Assembly (NCBI GenBank): GCA_014529385.2 | Contig: CM043970.1 | Coordinates: 60,559,023-60,623,022 of the forward strand | Length of the DNA stretch: 64,000 nucleotides | Direction of reading: 5' to 3' | Source: Adiantum capillus-veneris | Taxonomy: Eukaryota > Streptophyta > Polypodiopsida > Polypodiales > Pteridaceae | In this document: positions 34,830 to 47,508 of the stretch, piece after piece | How the letters are laid out: each line of letters opens with the position of its first letter | Position numbering within the stretch: the stretch's first letter is position 1 | The notes under the pieces: model-generated | What the model was told of the DNA's origin: nothing | What the model saw: the letters and a program-made list of their open reading frames with translations, nothing else | The model's database searches: none | Made by a program: the position numbers and the translations under genes

Positions 34830-35215
34830 AAGTGCAAAGATCTAGAAGCTTAATGGCTGAGAGAGAAATGGCTTGCAAAGAAAGTTGAAGAGCAAAAGAA
34901 ATCCACAGAAGCACATCAAGTTTCCTCCTCCTCAGACTCAGAAGATTCACAACTCATTCACAAGTAGATGCTAGGCTGTAAGGGCTTAAAGAAAAAGGAA
35001 GATGGACTACAAAATACGAAATCAAATTGGCTGATGCTACAAGACAAAGGATCCAACTTGAGCTAAACCACATAGTTGCTGCTGTCAAATGCATTTTTGT
35101 TGGTTATAGTGTTGAAAGTAAAGGCTATAAGTTGTACCATCCACAAACAAAGCATATCTTGGTTTCACGGGATATCGTGTTTGTGGAAGATTCTATTCAG
35201 CCCTTGTTGTCTCGG
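34830..35215 (+). pseudogene. Ty1/copia pol fragment (integrase C-terminus)
   Basis: An open frame (from 35027) contains KCIFVGYSVESKGYKLY and SRDIVFVED, the standard copia block after the integrase core. Upstream, 34830-34960 encodes a charged, Ser-rich piece (KKVEEQKKSTEAHQ, SSSSDSEDS) that may be from gag. No LTR or RT is attached. It is cut on its 3' side, close to a minus-strand gypsy gag. Confidence 0.75.
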
Positions 35216-35928
35216 CATGGGGTGGGGGAGCTATCGTGGCTAAGAATTTTTGAATTAGCTCTTTTCTCTTGACTCTTAATTGGTTCTTCTTTTGGAAGCT
35301 CTTCAGCATTGACTTGGACCTGATTAGTGCATCTACGAATGAGATTGGCTGTAAAGCTCCCACTTCATCTACAAGACTTTCAAGTCCCAAGATGAAGTAA
35401 CTAAGTTTCTATTCTTTAGTTAGATGTGGGGCATATCAAAATAGCTTGATAAACTCTTTATAATAGGCTTCAACTCTTTGTCTTTGCCGCAAATGGGCTA
35501 CACATCCATTCATCCTACTTGAGTAGGAGATAGTGTTCTTTGAGAAGAAATTTAAATTCCTCCCATCCTTGGGAATTTTTGGTGACATTCCAAGATCTAC
35601 AATTAATCTTCCACCATATTTTGGCTAGTCATATTAGCTTAGCTCTTCCCATCAAACCTTTTGTGATAGCATTATAACTTGCAAAAGCAAGGTAGTCCTC
35701 CATGAGGTCAAAAGTTCTTTGAGGACTTTAGGTACATCATTCTCTTTGCCTGTAAATTCTTTGGGTTGCAATTTTTTCAGAAGACCCTTGAGATCTTGGT
35801 CTCAACCAAAAGCTTTGACTACCCACGTGCTTGATTTGAAGTGATCCCCTCAGATGCTTGAGTAGTCGATTTTTTGTGCATAGGGGAGCACAACGATTAC
35901 GAGGATGAGGACCACCTCTAGGAGGCAT
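35193..35928 (-). pseudogene. Decayed Ty3/gypsy gag, minus strand
   Basis: Starts MPPRGGPHPRNR at 35928. Blocks in several frames follow gypsy gag order: LKKLQPKEFTGKEN, WEELS, RQRQRVEAYYKEFIKLF (about 35420-35470), then VDEVGALQPISFVDALIRSK to the end. It is truncated before any zinc knuckle. A primer site and LTR border lie upstream on minus, so this is the 5' end of an element whose remainder is missing. Confidence 0.7.
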
Positions 35929-36873
35929 TGTATTCCTACAAAGTTCATTCAGTCTTAATGAAATTTAGGCTTGATCACAAGTGTTACTTATCCCGCTCAG
36001 TCTTTTCCTTTTCCTTCAAAATCTTTATTTTCAAAATGGCATACCATTTTAGACAAAAAGAAGCATCTCTATCAACTTCGATTTAATTACAAAAGCTCAT
36101 TGGCTTAATCATAGCTACTTGATAATCATACCCTTATATCTAATCAAGTTACATTTGGTTACAATCATAGAATTATAGTCCAAAGATTACACCAAGCTAA
36201 TTTTTTAGATTAAAAGAATTTCAAAAGTCTCATAGAAAATATTCCTTAATTATCCCCCTACTACTCATTGTGGATGGTGAGGCAATCCCTCTTATGGAAC
36301 CACCAGGTTTAGCATCGAGGGTGCATGGGTGGAATCTACCAAGTTGGGATGGACCAATGGTCGATTGTCTAACTGCAGGACTACTAGTGAGGATGCAAGG
36401 ACCTCCCAGTGGCATTCCAAAAGGATAGATACTCATCTTTTCTTTTGGCAAGAAATTAATCAACAAAAGGACCTAGCTTCCACAATTTGCAATAAAGGAC
36501 CGCATAGTGCAATAGTACTTGGGACCCAAACCTAAGATTTCTCTAATCATTACAAGTTGCAAATTGGTGGGATCCACCCCATACTCTCACTCGGGTGACA
36601 CCCTAATTTGTCAAACATTTAGTTTGTACATCAATCATCCCTTCCTCCCAAAAGATAGTCCCTTCCTCTCAAAAGACAAGGCGACTCATTTGCACCAAAT
36701 AGGTCATCTTCTCATCTCAAGTGGAAGCCTCCAAGTGATCTTGCATCCTTGCTGTAGCCTCTTCTTCCCAAGAAGCCGAAGCTATCTATGGAATGACAAA
36801 ATAAAACTTACTCAAGATCTCTTCTCGTCACCCCAAAAGAAAAAAATTAATGTGGGCTAGGACAAAAACCCTC
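35929..36873 (-). other. Leader region of the minus-strand gypsy fragment
   Basis: About 0.95 kb between gag and the primer site on minus, without a credible gene. The ORF at 36519-36860 (+) lacks any recognisable motif. Confidence 0.45.
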
Positions 36874-36885
36874 GCTTTGATACCA
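36874..36885 (-). promoter_or_regulatory. Primer-binding site of the minus-strand gypsy fragment
   Basis: TGGTATCAAAGC on minus, two bases after an LTR end CTCACA (36888-36893). It is the one-base variant of the Met tRNA site also seen in copia A. Confidence 0.78.
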
Positions 36886-36887
36886 CT

Positions 36888-37336
36888 TGTGAGGGGCCAC
36901 CCATCCCAAACCTACTAGACTATTCCCAAGTCCCCCCCAAGCCTACTTAAATCAAGAACCCCCCAGGAGGTACATTCCTAGCGGAAAAATCCAAACTAAG
37001 GGGATTCATCAAGATCAGTTGATTTCAAATGTTGATTTTGACCTTATCACATGTGTTATAATAACCAAATACTAATTACTCCATGTTTTCTTTATCCATC
37101 CAAAAGATGTGACAAAAAAAGAAAGGTTTTTTTTTTTGTACCATCGTATGACCCTTGGTACATCCCACGCCACTCAACCAAAAAATTTGAGACATACACT
37201 ATAGAAAGGCATAAGTACTACCTACTCAATTAGTGAAAATCAAGAAGACAAAGAGCAGCACATCGTTGTTTCCTACTCCCAATAATACATTTCTATGGCA
37301 GTTCCCCACCTTTAGGAATACTTTTATTCTTTTTCC

Positions 37337-37393
<57 letters not shown>

Positions 37394-37560
37394 CATGCTC
37401 TAGTTCCACAAGCAAATTGTATATACTTCTCCAGACACAAATTAACCCTCTCTCTAGGTTGAAACCCATCCTATCTCCTCCACCATGTGTTGAGGTAGCA
37501 CTTGCACATTGATCCTTAACTACAATTTCTAATGGTTTGGAGAGGATTGACCCTTTTTTT
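36888..37560 (-). repeat. Probable 5' LTR, far end not determined
   Basis: The sequence upstream (minus) of the primer site begins at 36888 with TGTGAGG on plus, i.e. an LTR ending CCTCACA. No second copy exists in the window, so the other end is unknown; the listed end is only a working limit. It contains a (TA)n array at 37342-37389. Confidence 0.4.
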
Positions 37561-37575
37561 TAAGCTCGTTTTAAA

Positions 37576-38062
37576 TTAGTACAAGTACAAGGCTCTAGCA
37601 GCCATGTGCAATGGATTGAGTAGCTCGTGAGTGCCTAGTCTTCTCAAACATTGTTCCTTTTTTCCAATCATAAATAGAAATGTGTTCCTACTGTTGTGGC
37701 TTTTTCTTGATAGGGGGAATCTCAATTTCTTCTTCCTCTTCAATTGTCTAGTACTCTTAAGGGAAGTCTGTGCCCCATGGTGGTAGGTGGAAAAACTATT
37801 CAACTGGAAGCATGTGGCACTATCCATCACTTTGGACTTTTGGTGTAAAGTCCACAGTTCTTTAGGGAAGATGGTCGCTTTTACTTTGGTCCCATCCACT
37901 GCCTAGAACTTTCCAATGAATATGTTTGTTGGTATTTATTTCACATTTGTTCCAAATCTTTGTCTTTGACATGGGCTTTCTCATTGGTTAAAATGTCGAG
38001 AATTTCATATGGTGTAGCTCCCCACTCCTTTGGTGCACATTTGCGAGGCATTCTGCTAAAAG
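37576..38062 (-). pseudogene. Unassigned coding remnant
   Basis: On minus, MPRKCAPKEWGATPYEILD and a following Lys/Glu-rich helix (about 37935-38062) precede a 107-residue ORF (37576-37899) with MDGTKVKATIFPKELWTL. The latter phrase looks like one strand pair of an OB-fold (as in RPA-type proteins), but the rest, a Lys-rich region, does not support it. It may be a broken host gene or transposon gene. I do not assign a family. Confidence 0.25.
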
Positions 38063-38304
38063 AATTTATCATTTATCGCTAAGAATTTGGTCAAAAACTT
38101 GTCAAACAATCCGCTTTAGCAAAACCTTGACCATAAATTGAGAATTGAGCATAGCTTTAGCAAATGAGATCCAAATTTGACCAAGCTTCACAGTGTATCT
38201 AAGACAACTATAGACATTAGGGGGAATTGGTTCAAGTCAATTTTGAGCTAGAGGTACATGGATCATGATCCACATTGGAACACTATTTTTGAGTTTTCTT
38301 GGTA

Positions 38305-39048
38305 TGTAATGTAAATGGCCTATGAACTTTGAGAATAGCGAAATTAAGAGAATTAGAGTGAGCATTTTTGTGAGATTACTTTGAGAACTTGGAGGGTGAA
38401 CTTAATTGATGGTAGCAACATAAACATAGTACTTAATTAGCTTGGCATGAACAATAGTTTTGCAAGAGAGAGAGTATTAAAGAACATGAAAATAGATGAG
38501 GACCAGATTTACTTGGATCCGGTCCCCCCTCCAAAAGGCGTTTGTATTATAGATTCTCCCATCAAGAGAGACTTTGTTACAATACAATCTTTGTGTTCCT
38601 TGTGACCTTTGTGATGCTATGTAGATGGAAAGCTTCATGCATCACGAGCTTACCATAAACTTTGAAAAAAGCACTAACTATCCCAAGCCTCAGTCCCAAG
38701 GCCCCAAACACCTTCGAAGGTGGAGAGAGCTAGCGGGGAATGAGGGTAGGGAAGAGGAAGAAGAAACATTCCATAGGAGAAAGACATAGTTCCTCACTTA
38801 TCGTCACTCTTCTTGATTAGCATATCATAATAGCATAGTAATGAAGATGAAGAATATGGCAAGCTTAAGCATTGAAGCATGGCTCTTGGTTGGATTTGCA
38901 TTCCATAGCCAAGAGTGTTGGTGTAGGCTCTCCACGTCTCACAACAAACTTGGAGAAGGAGATGGAGCTCTTGCATTTTGCACTCAACACAATGAGAGAA
39001 TGTGTGTGTGTGTGGGAGAGTATACCCCCCCTCTCATGCTTGGTCCAC

Positions 39049-39082
<34 letters not shown>

Positions 39083-39648
39083 TTATTTTATTATTTCATT
39101 TGGACATGTGTCCTCTTTTTTCTCTTTGAGAGAAAGAACTTAATTGTTTATTTTTATGTATGTAAATTCTTATTGGACCCCTTTAAAACCTAACCAATAG
39201 CATTCAAACACATCATGAGGGCCACATGTGGAGGATCATTTGAACATGTGACTTTTGTGCTTATTAAGTCAATTGGTTAAATGGAATACTTCAAGAACTT
39301 AATCAATCAAGCATGGCACGTTCATGTCTCTTGAGAGTTATCTTTGAATTGAATACTTCAAGAACTTTAATCATTTAAGCATGTGAGAAACACCTCAAGC
39401 TTTTGGGTAAAGTTCCCACTAAAACTTAGCAAACCAACAAGCACCTCATGCTTGGGTAGGATTCTAGCTTGCCTAAGGTCAAAGAACTTTTGGATACTAA
39501 CTTTTGGAGGTCTTTAATGAAGCTAACCCTACGGTATTTAAGCTCCATTAGGTAGCATTGCTCTTTGACAGACCATCTCTGATTTGGACCCCTTTACCAT
39601 TGGCCCCGTGTTGAGATAGATCCGTAAGCACATGTCTATATTCTAACC
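38305..39648 (-). repeat. 3' LTR of G5
   Basis: 1344 bp. On minus it starts GGTTAGAATATAG (family TG lost) and ends TTACATTACA. CT array at 39050-39079. The U3 minisatellite is reduced to a few CACCTCA words near 39390-39460. Confidence 0.9.
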
Positions 39649-40084
39649 CTTGTTCCTGTTTATTATCCCACATTAAATGATCAGTTTAATATGAGAAAAT
39701 CATTTGGGTTGGTTAGATATTAGATTTTACGACATTACCTCTCTCTTGAAATCATAATCGTCTTTGACTATGAGGTAAAAGAGATAAAGCTATAGTCATT
39801 AGTCAATTTGTCTTAGCGGGTAGAGGATCCCTTTTTGCCCAACGACATCATTCCAAAATGGATGACTAATCCATTTGGTGCTTGGGAGACATAGTTGCCG
39901 CAAGCATGTCTGCTCTTTAGTCCATTTCAAAACCTCCCAAGTAGAGTTACAAATTCTACATGGTGTTTGAGAGACGTCGTCATCACAAACATGATTCTTA
40001 GTATCCATACTACTTAAATTTGTGCGCAATAAAGAGAGACTTAGTCTTATAAGACAAAATAATTGATCATTTAAAAGAAACATG
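39649..40084 (-). other. 3' UTR of G5
   Basis: Non-coding and collinear with the 3' UTRs of G2 and G3 in reverse. The purine-rich tract before the LTR is altered (GGGATAATAAACAGGAACAAG). Confidence 0.7.
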
Positions 40085-41560
40085 TAGATTTGCTTACTCT
40101 AATGTAGCATTGTAAGCGTTGACAAGGTTCATACTATCCTTAAGCTGGATTCCTTGCATCCATCTAGCATCTTCAAAAGGATAATTTTTGAACTTAATAA
40201 GATATCGTTGAATAATCTTACCATGTCATAGTACCTTGTCTTCATGCCGAAGGATAGCTTCGGGTTGTAGCACCTCTTCTTGGTCTTTGATTTCTGGAGG
40301 GTCTTCAATAATTGGTTCTTTTGGTGGCTCTCCTTTGTAGGGCTTAAGTAGGCTCACAGGAAAAGCATTGTGTATGAGCCAATGGTTGGGCAACTCGAGT
40401 TGATAAGCCATGTCATTGATTGGCTTCAAGATTTGAAAAGGACCATAGTATCTTTTCGCTAATTTAGCGTAATACTTATGATGGCCCGTAGGATTTTTGC
40501 CCTTCGTTTACCTCAATCGAGCCTTGGGAAACTTAAGTAAGACCCAATCATTTTCTTTGAATGTTAAGGCCCTTCTATGCTTGTCAGCAGCAGCAGCTTT
40601 TTGCCTTTTGTTGAGAGATGGATAAAGCCTCCTTAACCTTTTAAAAAGATTCTTGTAGGTCACGACTATACTCATCAGCAGCGAAGATCTTCCCATGTAC
40701 TTTAAGTAGCAAGGGACTTTTAGGTCTTCCCTCTATGATCTCAAAAGGTGCTTTTCCTGTAGTAGTATGGATAGTTTTATTGTACGCATACTCTACAAGG
40801 GGTAAGTACTTCTCTCATTGTGATCGTTGATCTACTTCTGTAACATAAGTCTTTAGTAGATCGAGTATCGTAAGATTGGCTATCTCACTTTGGCCATCCG
40901 TTTGTGGGTGATAGGCCGAAGAGAAATTCAATCTTGTACCTAGATTTTCAAAGAGACCTTTCCAAAAATTAATGGTCATTATAGGATCTCTATTTGACAC
41001 GATGGATGTTGGTAATCCATGGTGTTTGAAAATCTGAGATATGAAGATGGTTGCCATTTGGTGTGCCTTAATAGTCTTTTTGACAGGAAAAAAGTGTGCT
41101 TGCTTGCTAAACCTATCGACTATTTTCCATATTCCCGTATTCCCATGGATAGACTTGGGTAATCCAAAGATAAAATCCATGGATATACTCTCCCATGGTG
41201 AATTAGGGATGGGCAATGGCTGGAGTAATCCAGGTTTTTTCCCTCTATCATATTTTAGTCTTTTGGCATACCACACATTTTGAAACATACTCTTGTATGT
41301 CCACTTTCATGGTAGGCCAATAGAAATACGTCTCTACTCCTTAAAGAGTAGGTTGATTGCCTCTATGCCCCGCATAGGGAGGAGCATGGGATTCATACAT
41401 GAATTCCTCACGAAGAGAGTGGGTAATACATAGCCTATTGCCATGGAGAAGATAACCATCCTGCAAGGTGAATGGTTCCTCTTTCTTTCCCAAAGCAAGG
41501 GCTGACATTATGTCTTTAAAGTCAGGGTCAATAGATACTCATCTATCATAGAAGATAGAT
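40085..41560 (-). pseudogene. pol: Integrase and chromodomain tail of G5
   Basis: Fragments in several frames: SMDFIFGLPKS, SNRDPIMTINFW and TDGQSEIANL (40815-41288), MFKENDWVLL-type block (40508-40696), [10 protein letters not shown] (40226-40429), then TGA at 40226-40228 in place of the CGA of G1, shared with G2. Beyond it RYLIKFKNYPFEDA is readable to about 40100. The zinc domain is frameshifted near 41280. Confidence 0.87.
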
Positions 41561-42440
41561 CATTGTGGGTTGCTATAGACACATCATTAACTTTTGGTCG
41601 TCGTGATAGTGCGTCGGCCACTTGATTGTGCTAACCAGCAACGTGAGCAATATGAAAATTAAATCACCTCATTTGTTTGTCAAAAAGCTTTGTTTGCGTC
41701 ATGAAGTACTTGAGACTTTGATGGTATGTTCGTAAAATGAATGGAGTCCCCAATAAATAGTGCTTCCATGTGTCTAGGCATGTAGAATAGCTAAAAGTTC
41801 TTTCCCATAAACGCCCAAGACTTGTTCATCCATATTGAGCCTTTGGCTCTCATATGCTATGGCATACCCTTCTTGAAGCAAGACTGCTCCAAGGCAATCA
41901 CCACAAGCATCACATTGGACCTCAAATGGCTTTGAGAGATCCGGAAGCATGAGGAGTGGTTGAGAGGTAAGCTTCTCTTTGAGCTTGTCAAAAGCTTTTT
42001 GGTCCTTAGCAGTCCATGAATACTTAAAGTTCTTCTTTGTTAAGTCATGTAATGGTCCTACTATTTGAGAAAATTTTGCTATAAAGCGTCTATAGTATGC
42101 ACACATACCAATAAAGCTTCTTAGGTCATGTAGATTCCTTGGATTAGGCCATGATTTTATTACCTCTAGCTTCGATGGATCCATACGGATACCATCTTGA
42201 GAGATAATATGACCTAAGTATTGAATCTCTTGAATGAAAAATTCGCTTTTCTTTTGGTTGAGAAAAAGCTTGTTCTCCCTCAATGCTTGAAAAATCACTT
42301 GGAGATGTTGCTTGTGTTCCTCCAAGGACTCGGAGTAGATGATGATATCATCAAAGAACACTCCAGTGAACTTGCCGTAGGGTCTAAATATTTTCTCCAT
42401 CAAACGATTGAATGTGGCAGGTGAATTGGTCATCATCCCC
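41561..42440 (-). pseudogene. pol: RT C-terminal half and RNase H of G5
   Basis: ATFNRLMEKIF and FFDDIIIYS are present, then FEVQCDACGDCLGAVL and the RNase H blocks, open from 42430 to 41774. RT residues before ATFNRL are missing: the protease-RT linker ([13 protein letters not shown]) is joined to ATFNRL near 42430, a deletion of about 0.37 kb that removes the fingers and the first catalytic Asp region. Confidence 0.88.
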
Positions 42441-44452
42441 TCGTTTTGGAGGTAAGTCCATAGGGATATCATCGATGAACACATCTTGGAATCCTTTTAG
42501 AAAGTTGAACAAGTCTAACTCTTCTTGATTCCTACCATTCACTTTTGATGAAACATATTAGGATTTTTTAGGGACTCTTTGACAAAAATCATGTACGCAG
42601 AAACTGAGCTCTTCATTGATTTATCAAGGGCAAGAGTATTTACAAGTGGTATAGTACGACCAGACTCATTAGCATCTATATACATGTTCTTTTCCCTGTA
42701 GGTAAAGTAGATTCTCTTCTCAGGGAACTTCATGTTGGCGGCCATGCTATCAAACCATGGTGCCCCTAGGAAAGCATCCTCATGTTGGAGAGGAGAGATG
42801 AAAAAGTCTTCTTTGTCGACATAGCTTTGGACATGAAGCCCCAACTTCTCAATCAAGGAGTAACAGAGGCTTGCCGTCCCTTGAAGCTGTGTCAGTCGTT
42901 ACAATATCTCCCATCTCAAAAGCTTGAATGCCCAACTCGGTGGGCAACTCCAGGGTAAAACAAGACGAAAGCATCATGCTCCTTACCTTTCCCCAAGCAT
43001 AGGAGAGAGATGATCCTTGCAATGAGCATCCTCTTTTGGAGCTTCGATGGTGGAAGCCCTAGGAGTCTCATTGCAAGCATTTTTATTAGGGCAAGAATGA
43101 TAGCCATGTCCTTGCTCCCCACACTTAAAACACTTATGGTCCTTGCAAAAAGCTTCAAGCTCTTCATGAGAGAGTTTGTTTTTACCTTTGTAAACTCCCT
43201 TCTCCTTGGACCTATTGTTGTTGTTGTTGGAATGGCCTTGGGAAGAATTTTATGCATTAATTTTTCCCTTTGCATCACTTTTGTCTTTATTTTCCATGGG
43301 CTTGATATTCCGTCTAGCCCCTTGTTAGAAATTGATGTGCGAAGCAACCGTGGTATGGTGGATTACTTTGCTGATAGAACTAGGCCATTGAGGGTTGACA
43401 TACTCGGCCATCTCTTCAGGTAAGCCTGCACATAATTGTTGCTTTTGCTCGATGAAGTCTATCTTTTGAAAGACAGTTGCCTTGAGATGTGAATCCCAAA
43501 ACTTGTCCACATATTTGTGGATAGACTTATTAGAGAGAAGCCTCAAACTCCGCCATTCGGTGAGCACTTTGTTCTTTGCATCGCTTGCAAGGAATTGCTT
43601 CATGATGGAAACTCATAGAGTTTTCCATGTCTTTGGGGCTTTGCCACGAAGGCTAGCCCACCATTGACGAGCCGATTTTTGGAAGTGCATAGCTACATGG
43701 CATAGCTTGGAGGACTCCGTGAAGCCCTCGTCTCCAAAGGCTGCATCAAATTGTTGGATGAAGGCCAATACTTTGTCGGTAGCACCAAAGGTGCCATCAT
43801 AGGTGAGAAAAGAGATAATCTTTCCTCCCTCTTTGAACTTCTTTAGCTTTTGTGACCTTCGCCATGTAGGGTAAGATTTACGATGTCCTCCCCTCTTGTA
43901 TTGTCTAGGAGAATAGCCATAGCTTTCATCGGTAGAGGAGGAAGGTGAAGAAAAAGGAGAAGAGGGTGACCTCTTTCTTGCACTTTTCTTCCTTTGTTTC
44001 CTCTCTTCCCTTTTGGAGTGACGAGGAGAAGGACTATGGGTTAATCGTTTCCTCTTGGGAGGAGTTGGCGATCGTTTAGTCCGCCTTCTTCGTGGAGCCA
44101 CATCTTCGGAGGAACTTAGGGATTCATTACTTTTGTGATCTTTGGATTCCTCCTCTTGTATGGGAGAGAGTCTTCATTTGGGGGTCTCATCAAGAGGCCT
44201 CCTAAGCTCTCTCTCCTCTTGGAGAGGAAAGGAAATCCGATAAGCACGAAGTTGTTGAGTAACTTCGGCTTGCAAAGCGAGGTTGCCCATAGCTTGCTGC
44301 AACCTAGTAATAAGATAAATAACAAACATGGGGGCATCATCATTAGCACCTTCATGTGCAAAATCAAAGTTATCAATGTTCATTCTACTCTCTTGGTTAT
44401 TATCAGCCATGTTCATTAAACTTATGTGTTTACTTAGTGTATGCTTTGGCAA
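42441..44452 (-). pseudogene. gag and protease of G5
   Basis: Starts at 44452 and 44410 (MADNNQESRMN). TGA at 44174-44176 replaces an Arg codon (AGA). The Ser/Arg-rich region and capsid (QWWASLRG) follow to TGA 43613-43615, the same CGA-to-TGA change as in G1. The zinc knuckle region lies near 43080-43140. At the protease active site DPG has become YPG with a deletion behind it (about 42940-42960), so the protease is destroyed. [17 protein letters not shown] is kept further on. Confidence 0.87.
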
Positions 44453-44811
44453 TTCAAAACCTTAGTTGCTACTCCTCTTAGCCTTTGAAAATAGGCACTT
44501 AAGTATCTACACCCATGGCTCGAATTGGTTAATTATAGAGAGTAGTGGAGTGGGTCTAACACAGCGAAGTTGCCCAGGGATAGCTCCTTTTGAACTTCTT
44601 ATGGCTCAGTAATGATAAAGCCATAGTCAAGTCTAAGAAGACTCCATTATTAAGACCAAAGCTCCTGAGGTGTGCACCATATCCCACATAGTGGGCTCAA
44701 CAAAACTGATAATAGATCCCAGTTCCACTTACCCTAATATAATTAACAAAATCAACCGTTAATAGGCTACTTAAGGACCTCTCTTCTTATGCAAAAAAAG
44801 AGAAACCAAAT

Positions 44812-44823
44812 GCTCTAATATCA
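44812..44823 (-). promoter_or_regulatory. Decayed primer-binding site of G5
   Basis: On minus TGATATTAGAGC, differing from TGGTATCAGAGC by two transitions, one base after the LTR end at 44825. Position and similarity make the assignment safe. Confidence 0.85.
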
Positions 44824-44824
44824 A

Positions 44825-45638
44825 TGTAATGTAAATGGCCTATGAACTTTGAGAATAGCGGAATTAAGAGAATTAGAGTGAGCATTTTTGTGAGGTTACT
44901 TTGAGAACTTTGAGGGTGAACTTAATTGATGGTAGCAACATAAGCATAGTACTTAATTAACTTGGCATGAACAATACTTTTGCAAGAGAGAGAGAGAGTA
45001 TAAGAGAACATGACAATAGATGAGGACCGGATTTACTTGGAGCCGGTCCCCCCTCCAAAAGGCGTTTGTATTATAGATTCTCCCATCAAGAGAGACTTTG
45101 TTACACTACAATCTTTGTGTTCTTTGTGACCTTGGTGATGCTATGAAGATGTAAAGCTTCATGCATCACGAGCTTAACATAAACTTTGCAAAAAGCATTA
45201 ACTATCCCAAGCCTCAGTCCCAAGGCCTCAAACATCTTCGAAGGTGGAGAGAGCTAGTGGGGAATGAGGGTAGGGAAGAGGAAGAAGAAACATTCCATAG
45301 GAGAAAGAATAGTTCCTCACTTATCATCACTCTTCTTGCTTAGCATAGCATAATAGCATAGTAATGAGGATGAAGAAGATGTCAAGCTTAAGCATTGAAG
45401 CATGGCTCTTGGTTGGATTTGCATTCCATAGCCAAGAGTGTTGGTGTAGGCTCTCCACTTCTCAACAAACTTGGAGAAGGAGATGGAGCTCTTGCATTTT
45501 GCACTCCACACAATGAGAGAATGTGTGTGAGGGGGTACACATATCCCTCTTTAGGGATGTCCACTTATTGGGCCCTTCACCCTTTATATTAAACGATAGT
45601 GAGCCATCAAAAAATAGCTAAGAGCTCACTATTCACCA

Positions 45639-45696
<58 letters not shown>

Positions 45697-46465
45697 CCCC
45701 CCCCCCCGAAAAAACACACATCGAAAGCTAGGTCACGCACTCGCTCTACACAATAAACCTAAAGGCAAGTTTTGTTCAAGTTATGGCATCTCACTTGATC
45801 TACCCAATGTGATCCCATTATTGTGTTTATGGGAGAGTATACCCCCCCTCTCATGCTTGGTCCACCTCTCTCTCTCTCTCTCTGTCTCTCTCTCATTATT
45901 TTATTATTTCATTTGGACATGTGTCCTCTTTTTCCTCTTTGAGAAAAAGAAATTAATTAATTATTTTTATGTATGTAAATTCTCATTGAATCCCTTTAAA
46001 ACCTAATTAATAGCATTCAACACATCATGAGAGCCACATGTGGAGGATCATTTGAACATGTGTCTTTTGTGTTTATTAAGTTATTTAGTTGAATGGAATA
46101 CTTCAAGGACTTAATCAATCAAACATGGCACCTTCATGTCTCTTGAGAGTTATCTTTGAATTGAATACTTCAAGAACTTTAATCATTTAAGAATGTGAGA
46201 AACACCTCAAGCTTTTGGGTAAAGTTTCCACTAAAACTTAACAAACCAATAAGCACCTCATGCTTGGGTAGGATTCCCACCTCAAGGTTAACCCTAGCTT
46301 GCCTAAGGTCAAAGGACTTTTGAACACCAACTTATGAAGCTAACCCTATGGTCTTTAAGCTTCATTAGGTAGCATTGCTCTTTGACAGACCATCTCTCAT
46401 TTGGACCCCTTTACCATTGGCTCCGTGTTGAGATAGTTCCGTAAGCACATGTCTATATTCTAACT
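44825..46465 (-). repeat. 5' LTR of G5 with an extra block of about 300 bp
   Basis: 1641 bp against 1344 bp for the partner. The surplus lies between about 45531 and 45830. Outside it the two LTRs are collinear, with many substitutions, so this insertion is old. Confidence 0.9.
45531..45830. repeat. Extra block in the G5 5' LTR with (CT)n and a C run
   Basis: Absent from the 3' LTR. It includes a perfect 9-bp inverted repeat (ATAGTGAGC / GCTCACTAT, about 45595-45632), (CT)n at about 45642-45693 and a run of about 14 C. I see no terminal inverted repeats or target duplication that would name it as a transposon. Confidence 0.7.
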
Positions 46466-47142
46466 TTGGTAACCTGCATATCCCCTTGGATACTGACAGT
46501 AATGAGGTGTGTGGGATTCCCCGCGGTTTACAGACAATCTTCCAAATGACTGGTAAACGGGGATCACATTGTTGTACAACATTGCTAAGAAAATAACAAT
46601 GTCCTGAATAACCATCTTGGTTAAGTTGAAAGATCCACAAGCACCCAAACCGAGCCATGACCTCTATTGATGATTGGTAGATCCAAAAGTAATCTTATAG
46701 AGATATTGCACATAGAGTGAAAAATGCCTTATAAGCAACTAATGTGATGAGTATGCATGCCGTTCCAAATCAACCTTATCTAAACACTAGGGTCCATGAC
46801 ACCTAGTGTGCATGCATTTAGCAAAAATAGATCCGAACCTGCATATCCATGATCATATTTGCCAATACTTATGGCGAATGTGATGCTCCTACCACACATT
46901 AAAGAGGAGTGTAAATTGTTTTGAAAAGAAACTAAATAATTTTTGTTGCAATCATTTGCAAGCCTTGTTGAAACGTGTGAACCATAATAGAAGGTGAAAC
47001 ATAATCATGTCTAGGCACAAACAACGAAACCTTTTCATTAACAACTCATAGCCTTGCTATAGGCATAAACAACCATCCGCTAAGGTTGTTTAGCGGTACT
47101 TGTACCTTAACAAGTCGTTGTAAGTATTTGACAATCTCTGGT
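46466..47142 (-). other. Flank of G5 with a short interrupted ORF, otherwise no gene seen
   Basis: A minus ORF (46460-46648) runs from MGACGSFNLTK to PRGYAGYQ at the G5 border. Joining across the target duplication to 38304 on minus extends it in frame by about ten residues to a stop (ENSKIVFQCGS). The product is unrecognised and short, so coding is doubtful. The rest to 47142 is non-coding. Confidence 0.35.
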
Positions 47143-47414
47143 TGTTAACCACTTACGGACACCTTATCACTTATTTGAGACATGGACCGGACTTGTTGGA
47201 CCTATAGGTGCGTAGGTAATCACAGATGAGAGGCGCACCACTTATCTTATTTTTACAAGTATTTTTGCCATGACCGGCCACTGTGGGCGCCCATGTGCGA
47301 ATGGGTCAGATTCATATAAAACGTCCATTTTGACCTAAAATCCTCACTCTTTGAGGTGCATGCTAAAGAAGTGCTCTTGCTCTACCTCTACCTTCTTTTC
47401 CATCGTGTGCTCAC

Positions 47415-47508
<94 letters not shown>

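Larger units (their letters stand above)
38305..46465 (-). mobile_element. Ty3/gypsy chromovirus copy G5, full length but decayed
   Basis: Both LTRs are present and TTGGTA flanks both ends (38299-38304 and 46466-46471), so this is one insertion event. The interior has gag, protease, RT (N-terminal half deleted), RNase H, integrase and tail, with many stops, shifts and deletions. The primer site has decayed by two transitions. It is older than G1 and G3. Confidence 0.93.

Noticed and set aside
37576-37899. RPA-like OB-fold gene fragment (DGTKVKATIF)
   Set aside because: One short phrase only; the rest of the ORF does not fit the fold, so it is listed as unassigned.
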